Origin: Pseudonocardiales bacterium
GTDB lineage: Bacteria; Actinomycetota; Actinomycetes; Mycobacteriales; Pseudonocardiaceae
Length of the DNA: 64,000 bases
Direction: 5' to 3'
Assembly (NCBI GenBank): GCA_023252195.1
Contig: JAHEXI010000004.1
Location: 62,001 to 126,000 of the forward strand
In this document: piece by piece, positions 25,918-34,370 of the stretch
How the letters are laid out: every line of letters begins with the position of its first letter
How positions within the stretch are numbered: position 1 is the first letter of the stretch
Notes under the pieces: generated by a model
Told to the model about the DNA's origin: nothing
The model's input: only the letters and a program-made list of their open reading frames with translations
Databases searched by the model: none
Position numbers and translations under genes: made by a program

Positions 25918-27050
25918 CGGTTGTCTCCGATCGGGTCGGGCAGAATGGGGGAGACGCTCGGCCGGCGCCGGGCCATCAGCCGGTCGTAGAGGTCGTCGAT
26001 CCGGCGGGCCACCGCCTCGATGCCGTAGCGCTCCCGAATGGCGGGCACGCCCTCCCGTGGGCGGCGCCCGATGGCGATCTCGGTGGCGATCTCGCGGCGC
26101 ATCCCGTCGACCTCTCCGGGTACCTGCCGGGCCCGCGCAGTGTCGATGCCGTCGAGCGCCGGGCAGGTTGTGTAGAGCGCCGGGATGCCGTTGGCCAACG
26201 CCTCCAGCACCGACAACCCGAAGGTCTCCTGCTCGGAGGAGGCGATGAAAAGATCCAGGGACGACAGTAGGGCGGCCACGTCGTGGCGTTCACCGGCGAA
26301 GGTCACCAGCTCCGAGACACCTTGGCGAGCCGCCTCGGCCTCCAGCTCTGGCCGCATCTGCCCGTCGCCCACGATCAGCAGTCGGTGCTGGTCGTCGAGT
26401 AGTGGCGCGGCAGCCTTGATCACCATGTCGAAGCGCTTCATCGGGTCCAGCCGGCCCAGCACGCCGAGGACGTAGGCGTCGCCGGGCAGGGCGAACTCGT
26501 CGCGGATCCGGTCTCGGGCGGCGACGTCGTAGGCGACCCGGCCGAAGTCCAGACCATTGGGAATGATCTCGATCTTGCGAGCGGCCACGCCCCACTTCGT
26601 CAGCCGGTGCGCCACTGCGTCCGACACCGCGATGGTGGCATCGGAGCACAAGTCGGTGCCCAGATACAGGGCGCGCACCCCGAGGCTCATCCGGCGGCGC
26701 TCGAGGTGTGTCTCGCCGATGGAGTGCTCGGTGGTCACCACCACCGGCGTGCCCGCCAGCCTGGCCGCGAGCCGTCCGTAGATGCACGAGCGGTACAGGT
26801 GGGCGTGCACCACGTCATAACCGTCGGCGCGGATCAGCCGCGCCAACTTCAACAGTGCGGACAGCTCGGTGTTGCGCGTCATGCCCAGATCGCGCACTCG
26901 CACGCCGTCCCCGGAGATCATCCCGGCGACCGGGCCCGGGTTGTAGAGCGTCACCACGTCGGACTGGTGACAGGTGTGTTGGAGCAGCGACCGCAGCTGC
27001 AGCTCCGCCCCTCCCACACCCAGCCCGGTGATCACGTGGAGAACTTTCAC
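25914..27050 (-). CDS. GT4 glycosyltransferase
   Basis: A 378-residue GT-B fold family 4 glycosyltransferase. The N-terminal VLHVITGLGVGGAELQL is the acceptor-side glycine loop; VVTTEHS, IPNGLDFGRV, LGVLGRLDPMKRFD and the nucleotide-sugar-binding FIASSEQETFGLSVLEALANG (E-x7-E) follow. I chose GTG 27050, which forms a GTGA overlap with the initiating transferase gene and has GAGGAAG upstream, rather than an ATG at 27110 inside that gene. It would add an internal sugar to the lipid-linked repeat unit begun by the neighbouring transferase. Confidence 0.9.
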   Translation of the reverse strand: MKVLHVITGLGVGGAELQLRSLLQHTCHQSDVVTLYNPGPVAGMISGDGVRVRDLGMTRNTELSALLKLARLIRADGYDVVHAHLYRSCIYGRLAARLAGTPVVVTTEHSIGETHLERRRMSLGVRALYLGTDLCSDATIAVSDAVAHRLTKWGVAARKIEIIPNGLDFGRVAYDVAARDRIRDEFALPGDAYVLGVLGRLDPMKRFDMVIKAAAPLLDDQHRLLIVGDGQMRPELEAEAARQGVSELVTFAGERHDVAALLSSLDLFIASSEQETFGLSVLEALANGIPALYTTCPALDGIDTARARQVPGEVDGMRREIATEIAIGRRPREGVPAIRERYGIEAVARRIDDLYDRLMARRRPSVSPILPDPIGDNR

Positions 27051-28402
27051 TTGCTTCCTCCTGAGGACACTGTGCACAGGGTGCGAGCCAAGATCACCAG
27101 ATCCATCCATGGCGACCAGTACTCGATGTAGAAGTTGTCGAACCGGATCCGTTCGGCGATCGAGGTGTCTCCGTGCAGGCCATTGACCGCGGCCCAGCCG
27201 GTCAGCCCGGTGCGCATCCGGTGCCGGTCGCCGTATCGCGGTATCTGCTGCTCGAATTGAGCCGCAAAGTACGGGCGTTCTGGCCGTGGCCCCACCAGCG
27301 ACATCTGTCCACGCAGCACGTTGACCAGTTGCGGTAGCTCATCGAAATGCGTGCTGCGCAACCATCGACCGAGGCCGCTGGTGTGCTCGGGGAGCACCGC
27401 CCAGCGGGTATCTGAGTCTGGGTGGTCGATCATGGAGCGAAGCTTGAGCAGCTCCATCGTCTGACCGGCTCGGGTGACCCGGGTTTGCCGAAACAGCACG
27501 GGGCCGCCACCGTCGATCCGGACCGCGGCGGCAAGCGCGAGCAGCACCGGCGTGACCGCGATGAGCAACGCCGTTGCGGCCACGAAGTCGAAGGTGGCTT
27601 TCACCCCGGCGCCCAGCCGACCCGCCCCGAGACGGCGCAGCGGGACCAGCGGTATGTCGCCCAGCTCGTCGAGGTAACCGCGGGGCAGCGCGGCGCCGAG
27701 CTCGTACATTCGCGGCACGACGCAGACGTCTACCGGCAACGGTCGGCAGGCTCGCAACAGCGGCACCAGGTCGGCATCCCGGGCGGCCGGGAAGCAGACG
27801 ATGACGCGTTGGATGCGGTACCGCGCGATCACGTCGGCCAGTTCCGACAGCTCACCGAGCAACGGCAGCCCGATCCGGTGCCGTGGTGGCTGGCTGTCGA
27901 GGAACCCTTGGGGCGCCAACCCAAGCTCGGGATGGTGGCGCAGCAGTTGCCCGACCCGCATCGCGGTGGCACCGGTGCCGATCACCAGAGTCGGTTCGAG
28001 CAGCCGCCCGCGGCGGTGCGCGGCCTTCAGCACCGTGCAGGCCCCGGTGCGCACGGCGACCAACGACGCGGCGGAGAACAGCGCGAGGGACAGCTCGTCG
28101 GGTCCGACGCCAGGCCCCACCCATGGCAGCACCGCGAGCAGCGGGATCGCCGCCACCGCCACGGTCCGCGGCAGCTGATCGGACACCCGCCGGCAGATCC
28201 GCAGCCGGTGCTGCCCGTCGGCCACCAACAGCATCAGCACCGCGCAGGCATAGGCCGCCGTTGCCCACCCCGACGTCCCGACCAGCAGGCCGGCCGTGGC
28301 GAGTCCGGCGATGTCCGCCACGGGCAGAACCATCGGGAGCGCAGCTGCCGGCGCGCCGCGACGCAGCTGTCCCGCTGGCGCCGGGGCGAGTGAGGTGGTC
28401 AC
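27047..28402 (-). CDS. Long-type polyprenyl glycosylphosphotransferase (initiating enzyme)
   Basis: A 451-residue WbaP/CpsE-like enzyme: four or five N-terminal membrane helices, a Rossmann/CoA-binding-like middle (VIGTGATAMRVGQLL, RVIVCFPAARDADLV), a fifth helix near 255-285 and the catalytic bacterial sugar transferase core with VLFRQTRVTRAGQ, MELLKLRSM, STHFDELPQLVNVLRGQ, SLVGPRPERP and TGLTGWAAVNG. It starts repeat-unit synthesis on undecaprenyl phosphate. GTG 28402 overlaps the monooxygenase stop. It is the second initiating enzyme in the window, so the 22-34 kb polymer is probably distinct from the one encoded at 54-5894. Confidence 0.9.
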   Translation of the reverse strand: MTTSLAPAPAGQLRRGAPAAALPMVLPVADIAGLATAGLLVGTSGWATAAYACAVLMLLVADGQHRLRICRRVSDQLPRTVAVAAIPLLAVLPWVGPGVGPDELSLALFSAASLVAVRTGACTVLKAAHRRGRLLEPTLVIGTGATAMRVGQLLRHHPELGLAPQGFLDSQPPRHRIGLPLLGELSELADVIARYRIQRVIVCFPAARDADLVPLLRACRPLPVDVCVVPRMYELGAALPRGYLDELGDIPLVPLRRLGAGRLGAGVKATFDFVAATALLIAVTPVLLALAAAVRIDGGGPVLFRQTRVTRAGQTMELLKLRSMIDHPDSDTRWAVLPEHTSGLGRWLRSTHFDELPQLVNVLRGQMSLVGPRPERPYFAAQFEQQIPRYGDRHRMRTGLTGWAAVNGLHGDTSIAERIRFDNFYIEYWSPWMDLVILARTLCTVSSGGSK

Positions 28403-29637
28403 CGGCGGGTTCCTACGGTGGATCGTGGCCTGGCGATGGCGGTGAGTGCGTGGGTCACCGTGCGGGCCGCATAGTCGGCGCCGTAGACGAAGCGCATGAC
28501 CGGTCCGAAGGTCGGTGCCACGGCGGGTCCGACGAAGTACAGGTCCGGCGCCGACGACTGGAAATCCGGACCGACATCTGGAGTGCCGGCCAGAGTCCGC
28601 ACGGCTGACCGCAACTGGGCGTCGAGGAAGGTCAGCCGATCCAGTTGGGGGCGGTAGCCGGTGGCGGCCAGCACGTGTTCGGCCGTGATCTCCGTGGTAC
28701 TTCCGCCATTCACCGCGCCGTTGACGTGCAGTCCGAGCCGCAGGCCTCCCGGTTCCGGCTCCGCCCACCGCACCGAGTGACCGACCAGCGTGCGGATCTT
28801 GCCGTCCACCCGCGGACGCAGCCAGAAGGCGCCGGCCGGTCCCAGCGCGGTCCGCGCCGTCCGGACCCGCCGGGCGGCCGGCAGTCGGCGGTACAGGTCG
28901 GGCTGGTTGGAGTAGAACCAGGTGGCCCAGCCCGAACCGAGCCCGGCTTCCGGCTCCCGGAGCCGACGACGGATCGAGCGCTGGGCGGACAGTGGAGCGC
29001 CGCTCCACACAAGTTCCGGTGCGCGGGCGACTAAGGTGACCTTCGCTCCGGACTCGTGCAGCAGGGCCGCTGATTCCAGCGCGGACTGGCCGGCGCCGAG
29101 CACCGCGACCTCACGGTCGGCGAATACCCCCAGATCGCGATGTGCGCTGGCATGGGTACACATGTCCGCAGGCAGCGTCGCTAGCGAGTCGGGTCGATGA
29201 GCGAAGTGCTGAACTCCGGTGGCCACCACGACCCTGCGCGCCACCGCCGTCCCGCCGTCGGACAGAGTCAGCTGGTAGTTCCTGCCGGTCCTGGTCACGT
29301 CGGTGACCATCTGCTCTTCCAGGTGCGGGATCTCCGCTCGCTGGAACCAGTCTCCGTAGGCCACGAAGGTCTCCAGCGGCACCGGCAGCCCGTAGTCGGC
29401 GTAGTCGCGACCGGTCGACGCGCAGAACGCGCGTAACGTGTGCCGGCCCGCCGGGTCGGACAGGTTGGAGGCGAATCCCTGCGACTTGAGGAACATCCCG
29501 GCCGGCATCGCGTCGCGCCACAGCTGCATCGGCAGCCCGAACTGGCGAAACGGCACGCTGGCGGCACGCAGATGCGCACCGATTGACAGGCCGTAGGGAC
29601 CGGCGCCCACGATGGCAACCTCGACCGGATCGTTCAT
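28399..29637 (-). CDS. FAD/NAD(P)-dependent monooxygenase-like oxidoreductase
   Basis: A 412-residue flavoprotein with an N-terminal FAD-binding GxGxxG (VAIVGAGPYGLSIGAHL), a second dinucleotide motif VAVLGAGQSALESAALL, and a late ATGYRPQLDRL motif. This is the layout of class B flavin monooxygenases, closest in pattern to lysine/ornithine N-hydroxylases and related proteins. Start ATG 29637 shares ATGA with the ATP-grasp gene. Its presence inside an exopolysaccharide operon beside an ATP-grasp ligase suggests oxidation or N-hydroxylation of an amino-acid or amino-sugar decoration; this is inference. Confidence 0.75.
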   Translation of the reverse strand: MNDPVEVAIVGAGPYGLSIGAHLRAASVPFRQFGLPMQLWRDAMPAGMFLKSQGFASNLSDPAGRHTLRAFCASTGRDYADYGLPVPLETFVAYGDWFQRAEIPHLEEQMVTDVTRTGRNYQLTLSDGGTAVARRVVVATGVQHFAHRPDSLATLPADMCTHASAHRDLGVFADREVAVLGAGQSALESAALLHESGAKVTLVARAPELVWSGAPLSAQRSIRRRLREPEAGLGSGWATWFYSNQPDLYRRLPAARRVRTARTALGPAGAFWLRPRVDGKIRTLVGHSVRWAEPEPGGLRLGLHVNGAVNGGSTTEITAEHVLAATGYRPQLDRLTFLDAQLRSAVRTLAGTPDVGPDFQSSAPDLYFVGPAVAPTFGPVMRFVYGADYAARTVTHALTAIARPRSTVGTRR

Positions 29638-30911
29638 GTTCGGACCTTCCGTGCGGATAGCTGTGTGGTGGCGGGCCGAGGTGCGCCGCGCAGCGGGCGG
29701 GTCAGCGCCCGCCAGCCCATCCACAGGCACATCAGCCCAAACGGTGCGGGATCATCTTTGGCGAACCAGGCGAGCTCGTCGGCCCCGCGAAGCGACGTCA
29801 CCCAAGACCGGAAATCCAGGCCGCAGCGCCGGTAGGCCAGCGCGGCGAAAGGGTCGTAGTTCTCCACCAGGAAGCGGCGACCGTGCTGAGGCGCACCGGG
29901 TGGCACCGGGCGGCCGGTCAGGTCCAGGTGCGCCGCGACCACCACGTCGACGCCCGCGGTGTCGCAGAACAGCCGGAACTGCGCCCCTAGGCGCGGGTTG
30001 AAGTCCAGCAGCTTGTACTGGCCATCCCTGGGGTCGAAGCGGTAGTCGAGGTCGACGATGCCCCGGAACCCCAGCCGGGTTAAGAGCTCGGTGGTCTGGT
30101 GGTGCAGCTGCGGGTTGTCCACCCAGCGCCCGAGGCTGGTCAGCCCGGCGTGCGCCGGGTAGGACCGTTCCTTGATGCCGACGAAACCGGGCCGGCAGCG
30201 CGACTGGGCGTCGCAGTAGCCGTGAAAGAAGTAGTCCTGGCCGCCGACGTACTCCTGGAGCATCAGTTCCTGATCGCCGCAGGCTTGCCAGGTATCGGCG
30301 AGTTCCGCACGGCTGTGCACGACCGAGGTGCTGCGCAGCCCCGTTGCGCTGCTGGACCGCCACGGCGTGGCCAGTTTGGCCACCAGCGGGAACCCCACCC
30401 GGTCAGCGAAGCCCTGGGCTTCGAGTAAGGATCCGGTCAACGCGGCCGCCGGGCACGGCACACCGAGCTGGCGGCATAGCTGGTACAGCGTGTACTTGCC
30501 GGCCAGCTGGCGGGGCAGGTCGCTGGGCGGGTCCGGGAACCGGAACCATTGCCGCAGCTCGGCGCCGTGCTCAGCGAGGAAGATCGCGCCGGCGTCGTCG
30601 GTGGGGATCAGGACGGCCGGGCGGCCGATCCGCTGGGCGAGCGTCACCAGCCCGGCGTGCACCCGTTCGGCATCATCGGCCGGTGGCCGCCAGACCCATC
30701 GGTCGTGCAGGTAACGGGATCTGGCCGCGGGTGCCCACGCGTCCTCGTGCACGCCGTAGACCGGTACGCCCAAGCGCCCGAGGCTGCGGATCGCGCCCAG
30801 CCCGCCGTGGTGCATGACGTTGCAGTCGAGTTTGAGGATGACTGCCGGTGTCGTGGTGTCCAGCTCGGCGTGCGGTGCGTAGGTCACTGACTTTCGGGTC
30901 ACCGGGCTCAC
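29634..30911 (-). CDS. ATP-grasp carboxylate-amine ligase-like protein
   Basis: A 425-residue ATP-grasp protein. The N-terminal pre-ATP-grasp part contains VPVYGVHEDAWAPAARSRY and ILPTDD-like VLIPTDDAG; the ATP-grasp core has FPLVAKLATPW, MLQEYVGGQDYFFHGY and the metal-binding LLDFNPRLGAQF. The overall pattern resembles D-aspartate-ligase and carbamoyl-phosphate-synthase-like ligases that activate a carboxylate as an acyl phosphate and join it to an amine. With a uronic-acid-forming dehydrogenase directly upstream (GTGA overlap), amide decoration of a uronic acid is a reasonable hypothesis. The substrate is unknown. Confidence 0.75.
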   Translation of the reverse strand: MSPVTRKSVTYAPHAELDTTTPAVILKLDCNVMHHGGLGAIRSLGRLGVPVYGVHEDAWAPAARSRYLHDRWVWRPPADDAERVHAGLVTLAQRIGRPAVLIPTDDAGAIFLAEHGAELRQWFRFPDPPSDLPRQLAGKYTLYQLCRQLGVPCPAAALTGSLLEAQGFADRVGFPLVAKLATPWRSSSATGLRSTSVVHSRAELADTWQACGDQELMLQEYVGGQDYFFHGYCDAQSRCRPGFVGIKERSYPAHAGLTSLGRWVDNPQLHHQTTELLTRLGFRGIVDLDYRFDPRDGQYKLLDFNPRLGAQFRLFCDTAGVDVVVAAHLDLTGRPVPPGAPQHGRRFLVENYDPFAALAYRRCGLDFRSWVTSLRGADELAWFAKDDPAPFGLMCLWMGWRALTRPLRGAPRPATTQLSARKVRT

Positions 30912-32287
30912 ACCACGCTGCGCTGCACTGGGCTGTCCAACAGGCCCTCGAACAGGTACGTGGCGTCGAGCACCCGCGGGCAGTCCCGTACCCAGGTGTA
31001 GTCGGCGTCGGGATGCACCACGTGGATGATCGCCAGGTCCCAGTCGGCTCCGGTGGGGGCTGCGACGCTGTGCAGCGAGCCTTCCGGAGTCGCCACGACC
31101 GGTACGAGGGAGTCGTGGTAGCCGACGTCGACGCCGCGCCGCGCGAGGCCGTCGATGATCAGCAACGCCGGTGACTCCCGGACATCGCTGACCCCGGCTT
31201 TGTAGCTGACGCCGACTACCATCACCTTGGCGCCGCCGAGGGCTCGTCCGTCGGCGGCGAGCACCTCAGCGGCCCGCTCGACGACGCGGGCCGGCCGCGC
31301 GTGGATCGACTGCATGGCCTGCTCGATCAGCGGCGTCGGCCGGTTACGCCCGTGCAGCTGCCACAGCAGGTAGTGCGGATCGCACGGGATGCAGTGCCCA
31401 CCCACCCCGGGTCCGGGAAACGCGGCGAGGAAGCCGTAGGGCTTGGTCGCCGCCGCGAGCGTGACCTCGATGGGATCGAGCCCGAGCGTGCCGCACACGT
31501 CGCTGAACTCGTTGGCCAACGCCAGGGTGACCGCGCGGAAGATGTTCTCATACAGCTTGGTCAGCTCGGCGGCTTCCGGGGAGCTCACCAGGTAGACCGA
31601 GTCGGTCAACTGCCCGATCACTCGCGCGGCGCGCAGGGCGCACTGCGTGGTGGCGCCGCCCACCACCCGCGGCGTCTCGCGCTGCAGGTGGTCGGCATTG
31701 CCGGGGTCGATGCGCTCCGGGCTGAAGGCGACGTAGACGTCCGTGCCGGCGACCAGACCGCGGGTGTGTAGGGGTTCGGCGAGCAGCTGCCGGGTGGTGC
31801 CGACGAAGCTCGTCGAGGTCAGGATGACCGTCTGCCCCGGGTGGGCGTGCGCGACGACGGTCTGACAGGCGCTGCGCAGTGCAGACAGGTTCGGAAGGTG
31901 GTTTTCGTCCACCGGGGTGGGCACGCAGACGATCACGGCGTCGGCCTCGGCCAGAGCGGCACTGTCGCTGGTGAGCCGGAAGCTGTCGTCGCCGCTGGCT
32001 TTTTCCAACCGGGCCACATCGAGATCGCTGAGGTCGACGTCGCCGGTTTCGATAGCCCGCAGCCGATCCTCGCTCACGTCGAAGCCGGTGATCTGCGCTG
32101 CGCTGCCCAACAATGCCAACGCCGTCGGCAGCCCGACGTATCCAAGGCCCACAATTGCGACCGACCCCAACCGGGCCTGCCCGTTACCGGCTGCTGGCAG
32201 CTCAGCTGGCATGGAGAACGGCACCAGCCGCTTCTCCAGGAGTCGCTCACGCCCGTTGATCGCGAGCGAAAGCCGGTGCTCGGCCAC
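30908..32287 (-). CDS. UDP-sugar 6-dehydrogenase (WecC/Ugd family)
   Basis: A 459-residue nucleotide-sugar dehydrogenase oxidising the C6 alcohol of a UDP-sugar to a uronic acid with two NAD+. It has the Rossmann motif VAIVGLGYVGLPTAL (43-57), FSPERIDPG, ELTKLYENIFRAV and the catalytic cysteine in VGGHCIPCDPHY (Cys299). The LYEN and IPCDPHYL wording resembles the WecC/UDP-ManNAc type more than UDP-glucose dehydrogenase. About 40 extra residues precede the Rossmann fold. Start GTG 32287 has GGGGGGAA upstream, and a 42-base gap separates it from the preceding GT4 gene, so a secondary promoter could exist here. Confidence 0.9.
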   Translation of the reverse strand: MAEHRLSLAINGRERLLEKRLVPFSMPAELPAAGNGQARLGSVAIVGLGYVGLPTALALLGSAAQITGFDVSEDRLRAIETGDVDLSDLDVARLEKASGDDSFRLTSDSAALAEADAVIVCVPTPVDENHLPNLSALRSACQTVVAHAHPGQTVILTSTSFVGTTRQLLAEPLHTRGLVAGTDVYVAFSPERIDPGNADHLQRETPRVVGGATTQCALRAARVIGQLTDSVYLVSSPEAAELTKLYENIFRAVTLALANEFSDVCGTLGLDPIEVTLAAATKPYGFLAAFPGPGVGGHCIPCDPHYLLWQLHGRNRPTPLIEQAMQSIHARPARVVERAAEVLAADGRALGGAKVMVVGVSYKAGVSDVRESPALLIIDGLARRGVDVGYHDSLVPVVATPEGSLHSVAAPTGADWDLAIIHVVHPDADYTWVRDCPRVLDATYLFEGLLDSPVQRSVV

Positions 32288-32329
32288 AATTCCCCCCGAC
32301 TGTGGATATGTGCTGTGCCGACCGTGGCA

Positions 32330-33571
32330 TCACCCAGACGCCCGGTCCTCCCTCATCCGGACTAGCCCGCCTACGCCACCCGCACGACGCTCGCCGCTTG
32401 TGCCGCCATTCGGAGCCGAATCGCGGTCTGGCATGGGCTCAGGAGCGCCATTCGGAGCTGAATCGCAGCCTGAACGGGCGACTTGGGTTGTGATGGCGGC
32501 TAGGTGGTTGTGGGTTTGGTGGATGTTGTAGGTGTGCGCGGCTAGTGCGGCGGCGTGTCCTTCGGCTTCGCGTAGGTCGGCATCGGTGAGCCGGCGCGTG
32601 AGCGCGTGGGCCAGCGCGCGGACGTCGCCGGCTGCCACCCGGGCACCCACTGCCGGGATGACCGCTTCCGCGAGGCCCGGGATGTCGGCAGCTACCACGG
32701 AGCAACCGCTGGCCAGCGCCTCGAGCAGGGTCAGCGACAGGCCCTCCCAGCGAGATGGCAGCACCACCACGTCGGCCGCCGCGTACCAAGGTCGGGGATC
32801 GGTGACCGATGGCACGTATCGCAGGCCAGGCACGGTGGCGCCACGCAATGTGGGCAGCAGGTCGCCGTCGCCGACGATGCACAGCGTGGCTGTCGGGCAG
32901 GACTCGCGCACCTGGGACCACGCCGTGACCAGGATGTCCTGCCCCTTCTGCCGGGTGACCCGACCGAGACAGACCGCCAGCGGCGCATCCCGGTCGATTC
33001 CCAGCCGATGCCGGGATGCGACGCGCGTTTGCTCGTCAGCCGGCGCGAAGTATCCGAGGTCGACGCCGTTGCGGACCACGACGTGGCGGCTCTTTATTCG
33101 CCGGTGCCGGGCGTGGGCGGCCTCACCCTCGCCGACGCACACGCACACGTCGGTCCAGCGCGCCGCAAGGCGTTCCCACGCCAGCGCCCCCAGTGCGGTC
33201 GCGCCCCGAGCTGCCAGCCATGACCAGCCATGCGGTTGGAACAATGTGCAGCGGGTCCCGCGCACCGCGAGCCGCCCGGCCAAACCTGCCTTGGCTGAGT
33301 GCAGGTGCACGACGTCGGGGTCGAACTGGCTGATCAGCCGGCCCAACCGCTGCGTCTCGCCGACCGTGTCCACGCTGGGAGAACGGGTCGCGGGCCAGTG
33401 CAGCCGCGGCACCCCGGATGCGCTGCACTCGGCGGCGAGCTGACCGCTGGACGGGCACACGACCACCACCCGCCAGCCTCGGGCAAGCTGGTCAAGGGTC
33501 GCCGCAGCGACATATCTGGCCACCCCAGCGTCGGTGGGCTGCGCCGCATGCAGCACGGTCAGCGGCCTCAC
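32330..33571 (-). CDS. GT4 glycosyltransferase with repeat-extended C-terminus
   Basis: A 413-residue GT-B enzyme: VLHAAQPTDAGVARYV, HLHSAKAGLAGRLA, VVRNGVDLGYF, AVCLGRVTRQKGQDIL and VVLPSRWEGLSLTLLEALASG (E-x7-E sugar-nucleotide site) define a complete family 4 enzyme ending near residue 365. About 45 further residues are low-complexity (G, R, P, S) and contain two copies of DSAPNG 14 codons apart, coded by the DNA repeat at 32404-32472. GTG 33571 overlaps the deacetylase stop. The tail is probably an accretion from a dispersed repeat rather than a functional domain. Confidence 0.85.
   Translation of the reverse strand: MRPLTVLHAAQPTDAGVARYVAAATLDQLARGWRVVVVCPSSGQLAAECSASGVPRLHWPATRSPSVDTVGETQRLGRLISQFDPDVVHLHSAKAGLAGRLAVRGTRCTLFQPHGWSWLAARGATALGALAWERLAARWTDVCVCVGEGEAAHARHRRIKSRHVVVRNGVDLGYFAPADEQTRVASRHRLGIDRDAPLAVCLGRVTRQKGQDILVTAWSQVRESCPTATLCIVGDGDLLPTLRGATVPGLRYVPSVTDPRPWYAAADVVVLPSRWEGLSLTLLEALASGCSVVAADIPGLAEAVIPAVGARVAAGDVRALAHALTRRLTDADLREAEGHAAALAAHTYNIHQTHNHLAAITTQVARSGCDSAPNGAPEPMPDRDSAPNGGTSGERRAGGVGGLVRMREDRASG
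32404..32472. repeat. Two direct copies of a 27-base palindrome-containing repeat
   Basis: Copies at 32404-32430 and 32446-32472 share 23 of 27 bases by eye. Each holds a near-palindrome (ATTCGG AG CCGAAT in the first copy, one mismatch in the second). They lie in frame in the 3' end of the GT4 gene, 42 bases apart start to start. They look like members of a dispersed palindromic family. Confidence 0.55.
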
Positions 33572-34356
33572 CGGCGCAGGTGGTGCCGGTACCACTTGGC
33601 GAGCAGCCGCAGCGATCCATCGCGGTCCCCGACGTAGCTGCGCGCCAGTGCGTGCACACCGGTCAGCGGCGAGCGCCAGATCGCACATCCGTAGTGGTAG
33701 CCGGCAGCGCGCACCGCATCCACGGCCGGCGCATCTACGTGTCCATACGGGTAGCAGAACCCGGAGACCTCCTGTCCGGACACTTCTTGCAGGATGGTTC
33801 GGCTCCCGGAAACCTCAGCGGTGAGGTTGGCGGTGGTGATCGAGGTCAGCGACACGTGCCGCCGACTGTGCGAACCGATCTCCATGCCGCACGCGGCGAT
33901 GTGGCGGATCTGCGCGGCCGTCATGAGGGTTTTGCGGGGACCCGGCTGGTCCCAGTAGTTGGTGCCGCCGAGCAGGTCGGCGATGACGAACACGGTGGCG
34001 GTGAAGCCGAATCGCGCCAACACCGGCAGCGCATGCTCGCAGAAGTCGGCGTAGCCGTCGTCGAAGGTGAGTCCGACCAGCCCCCGGCCGGTGCCATAAC
34101 GCCGGGCAGCCAGCAGCTCGCGCATCGAGGTGGCCCGCAGGCCGCGCCGGTACAACCAGCGCAGCTGCTGTTCGAACCGTTGCGGACGCACGGTGACCAG
34201 ATACGGATCGTGGTCATACGGTGCCACAGAGTGATACATCAAGACTGGGGGCAGCGTGCCATAGTCGCGGGACGGCGACCTGGGCGACCGGCTGGGTCGC
34301 GTTGAACGGTTGTCCCAGCCGTCGTTGGGACAGATTTCGTCGATCGCTTCGCTCAT
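33568..34356 (-). CDS. Polysaccharide deacetylase (NodB/CE4, PgaB-like type)
   Basis: A 262-residue CE4 esterase: VLMYHSVAPYDHD, GLTFDDGYADFCEHALP (catalytic and metal Asp), EIGSHSRRHVSL (metal His pair) and FCYPYGHVDA. This YHS...FDDG wording is typical of the PgaB/IcaB side of the family, which deacetylates poly-N-acetylglucosamine-type polymers. No signal peptide is visible from ATG 34356; the longer frame back to 34449 runs into the regulator gene and is rejected. With the GT2 synthase and the GH18 hydrolase further down the operon it would complete a PNAG-like synthesis, deacetylation and trimming set. Confidence 0.85.
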   Translation of the reverse strand: MSEAIDEICPNDGWDNRSTRPSRSPRSPSRDYGTLPPVLMYHSVAPYDHDPYLVTVRPQRFEQQLRWLYRRGLRATSMRELLAARRYGTGRGLVGLTFDDGYADFCEHALPVLARFGFTATVFVIADLLGGTNYWDQPGPRKTLMTAAQIRHIAACGMEIGSHSRRHVSLTSITTANLTAEVSGSRTILQEVSGQEVSGFCYPYGHVDAPAVDAVRAAGYHYGCAIWRSPLTGVHALARSYVGDRDGSLRLLAKWYRHHLRR

Positions 34357-34370
34357 GGTGCAACCCGACG

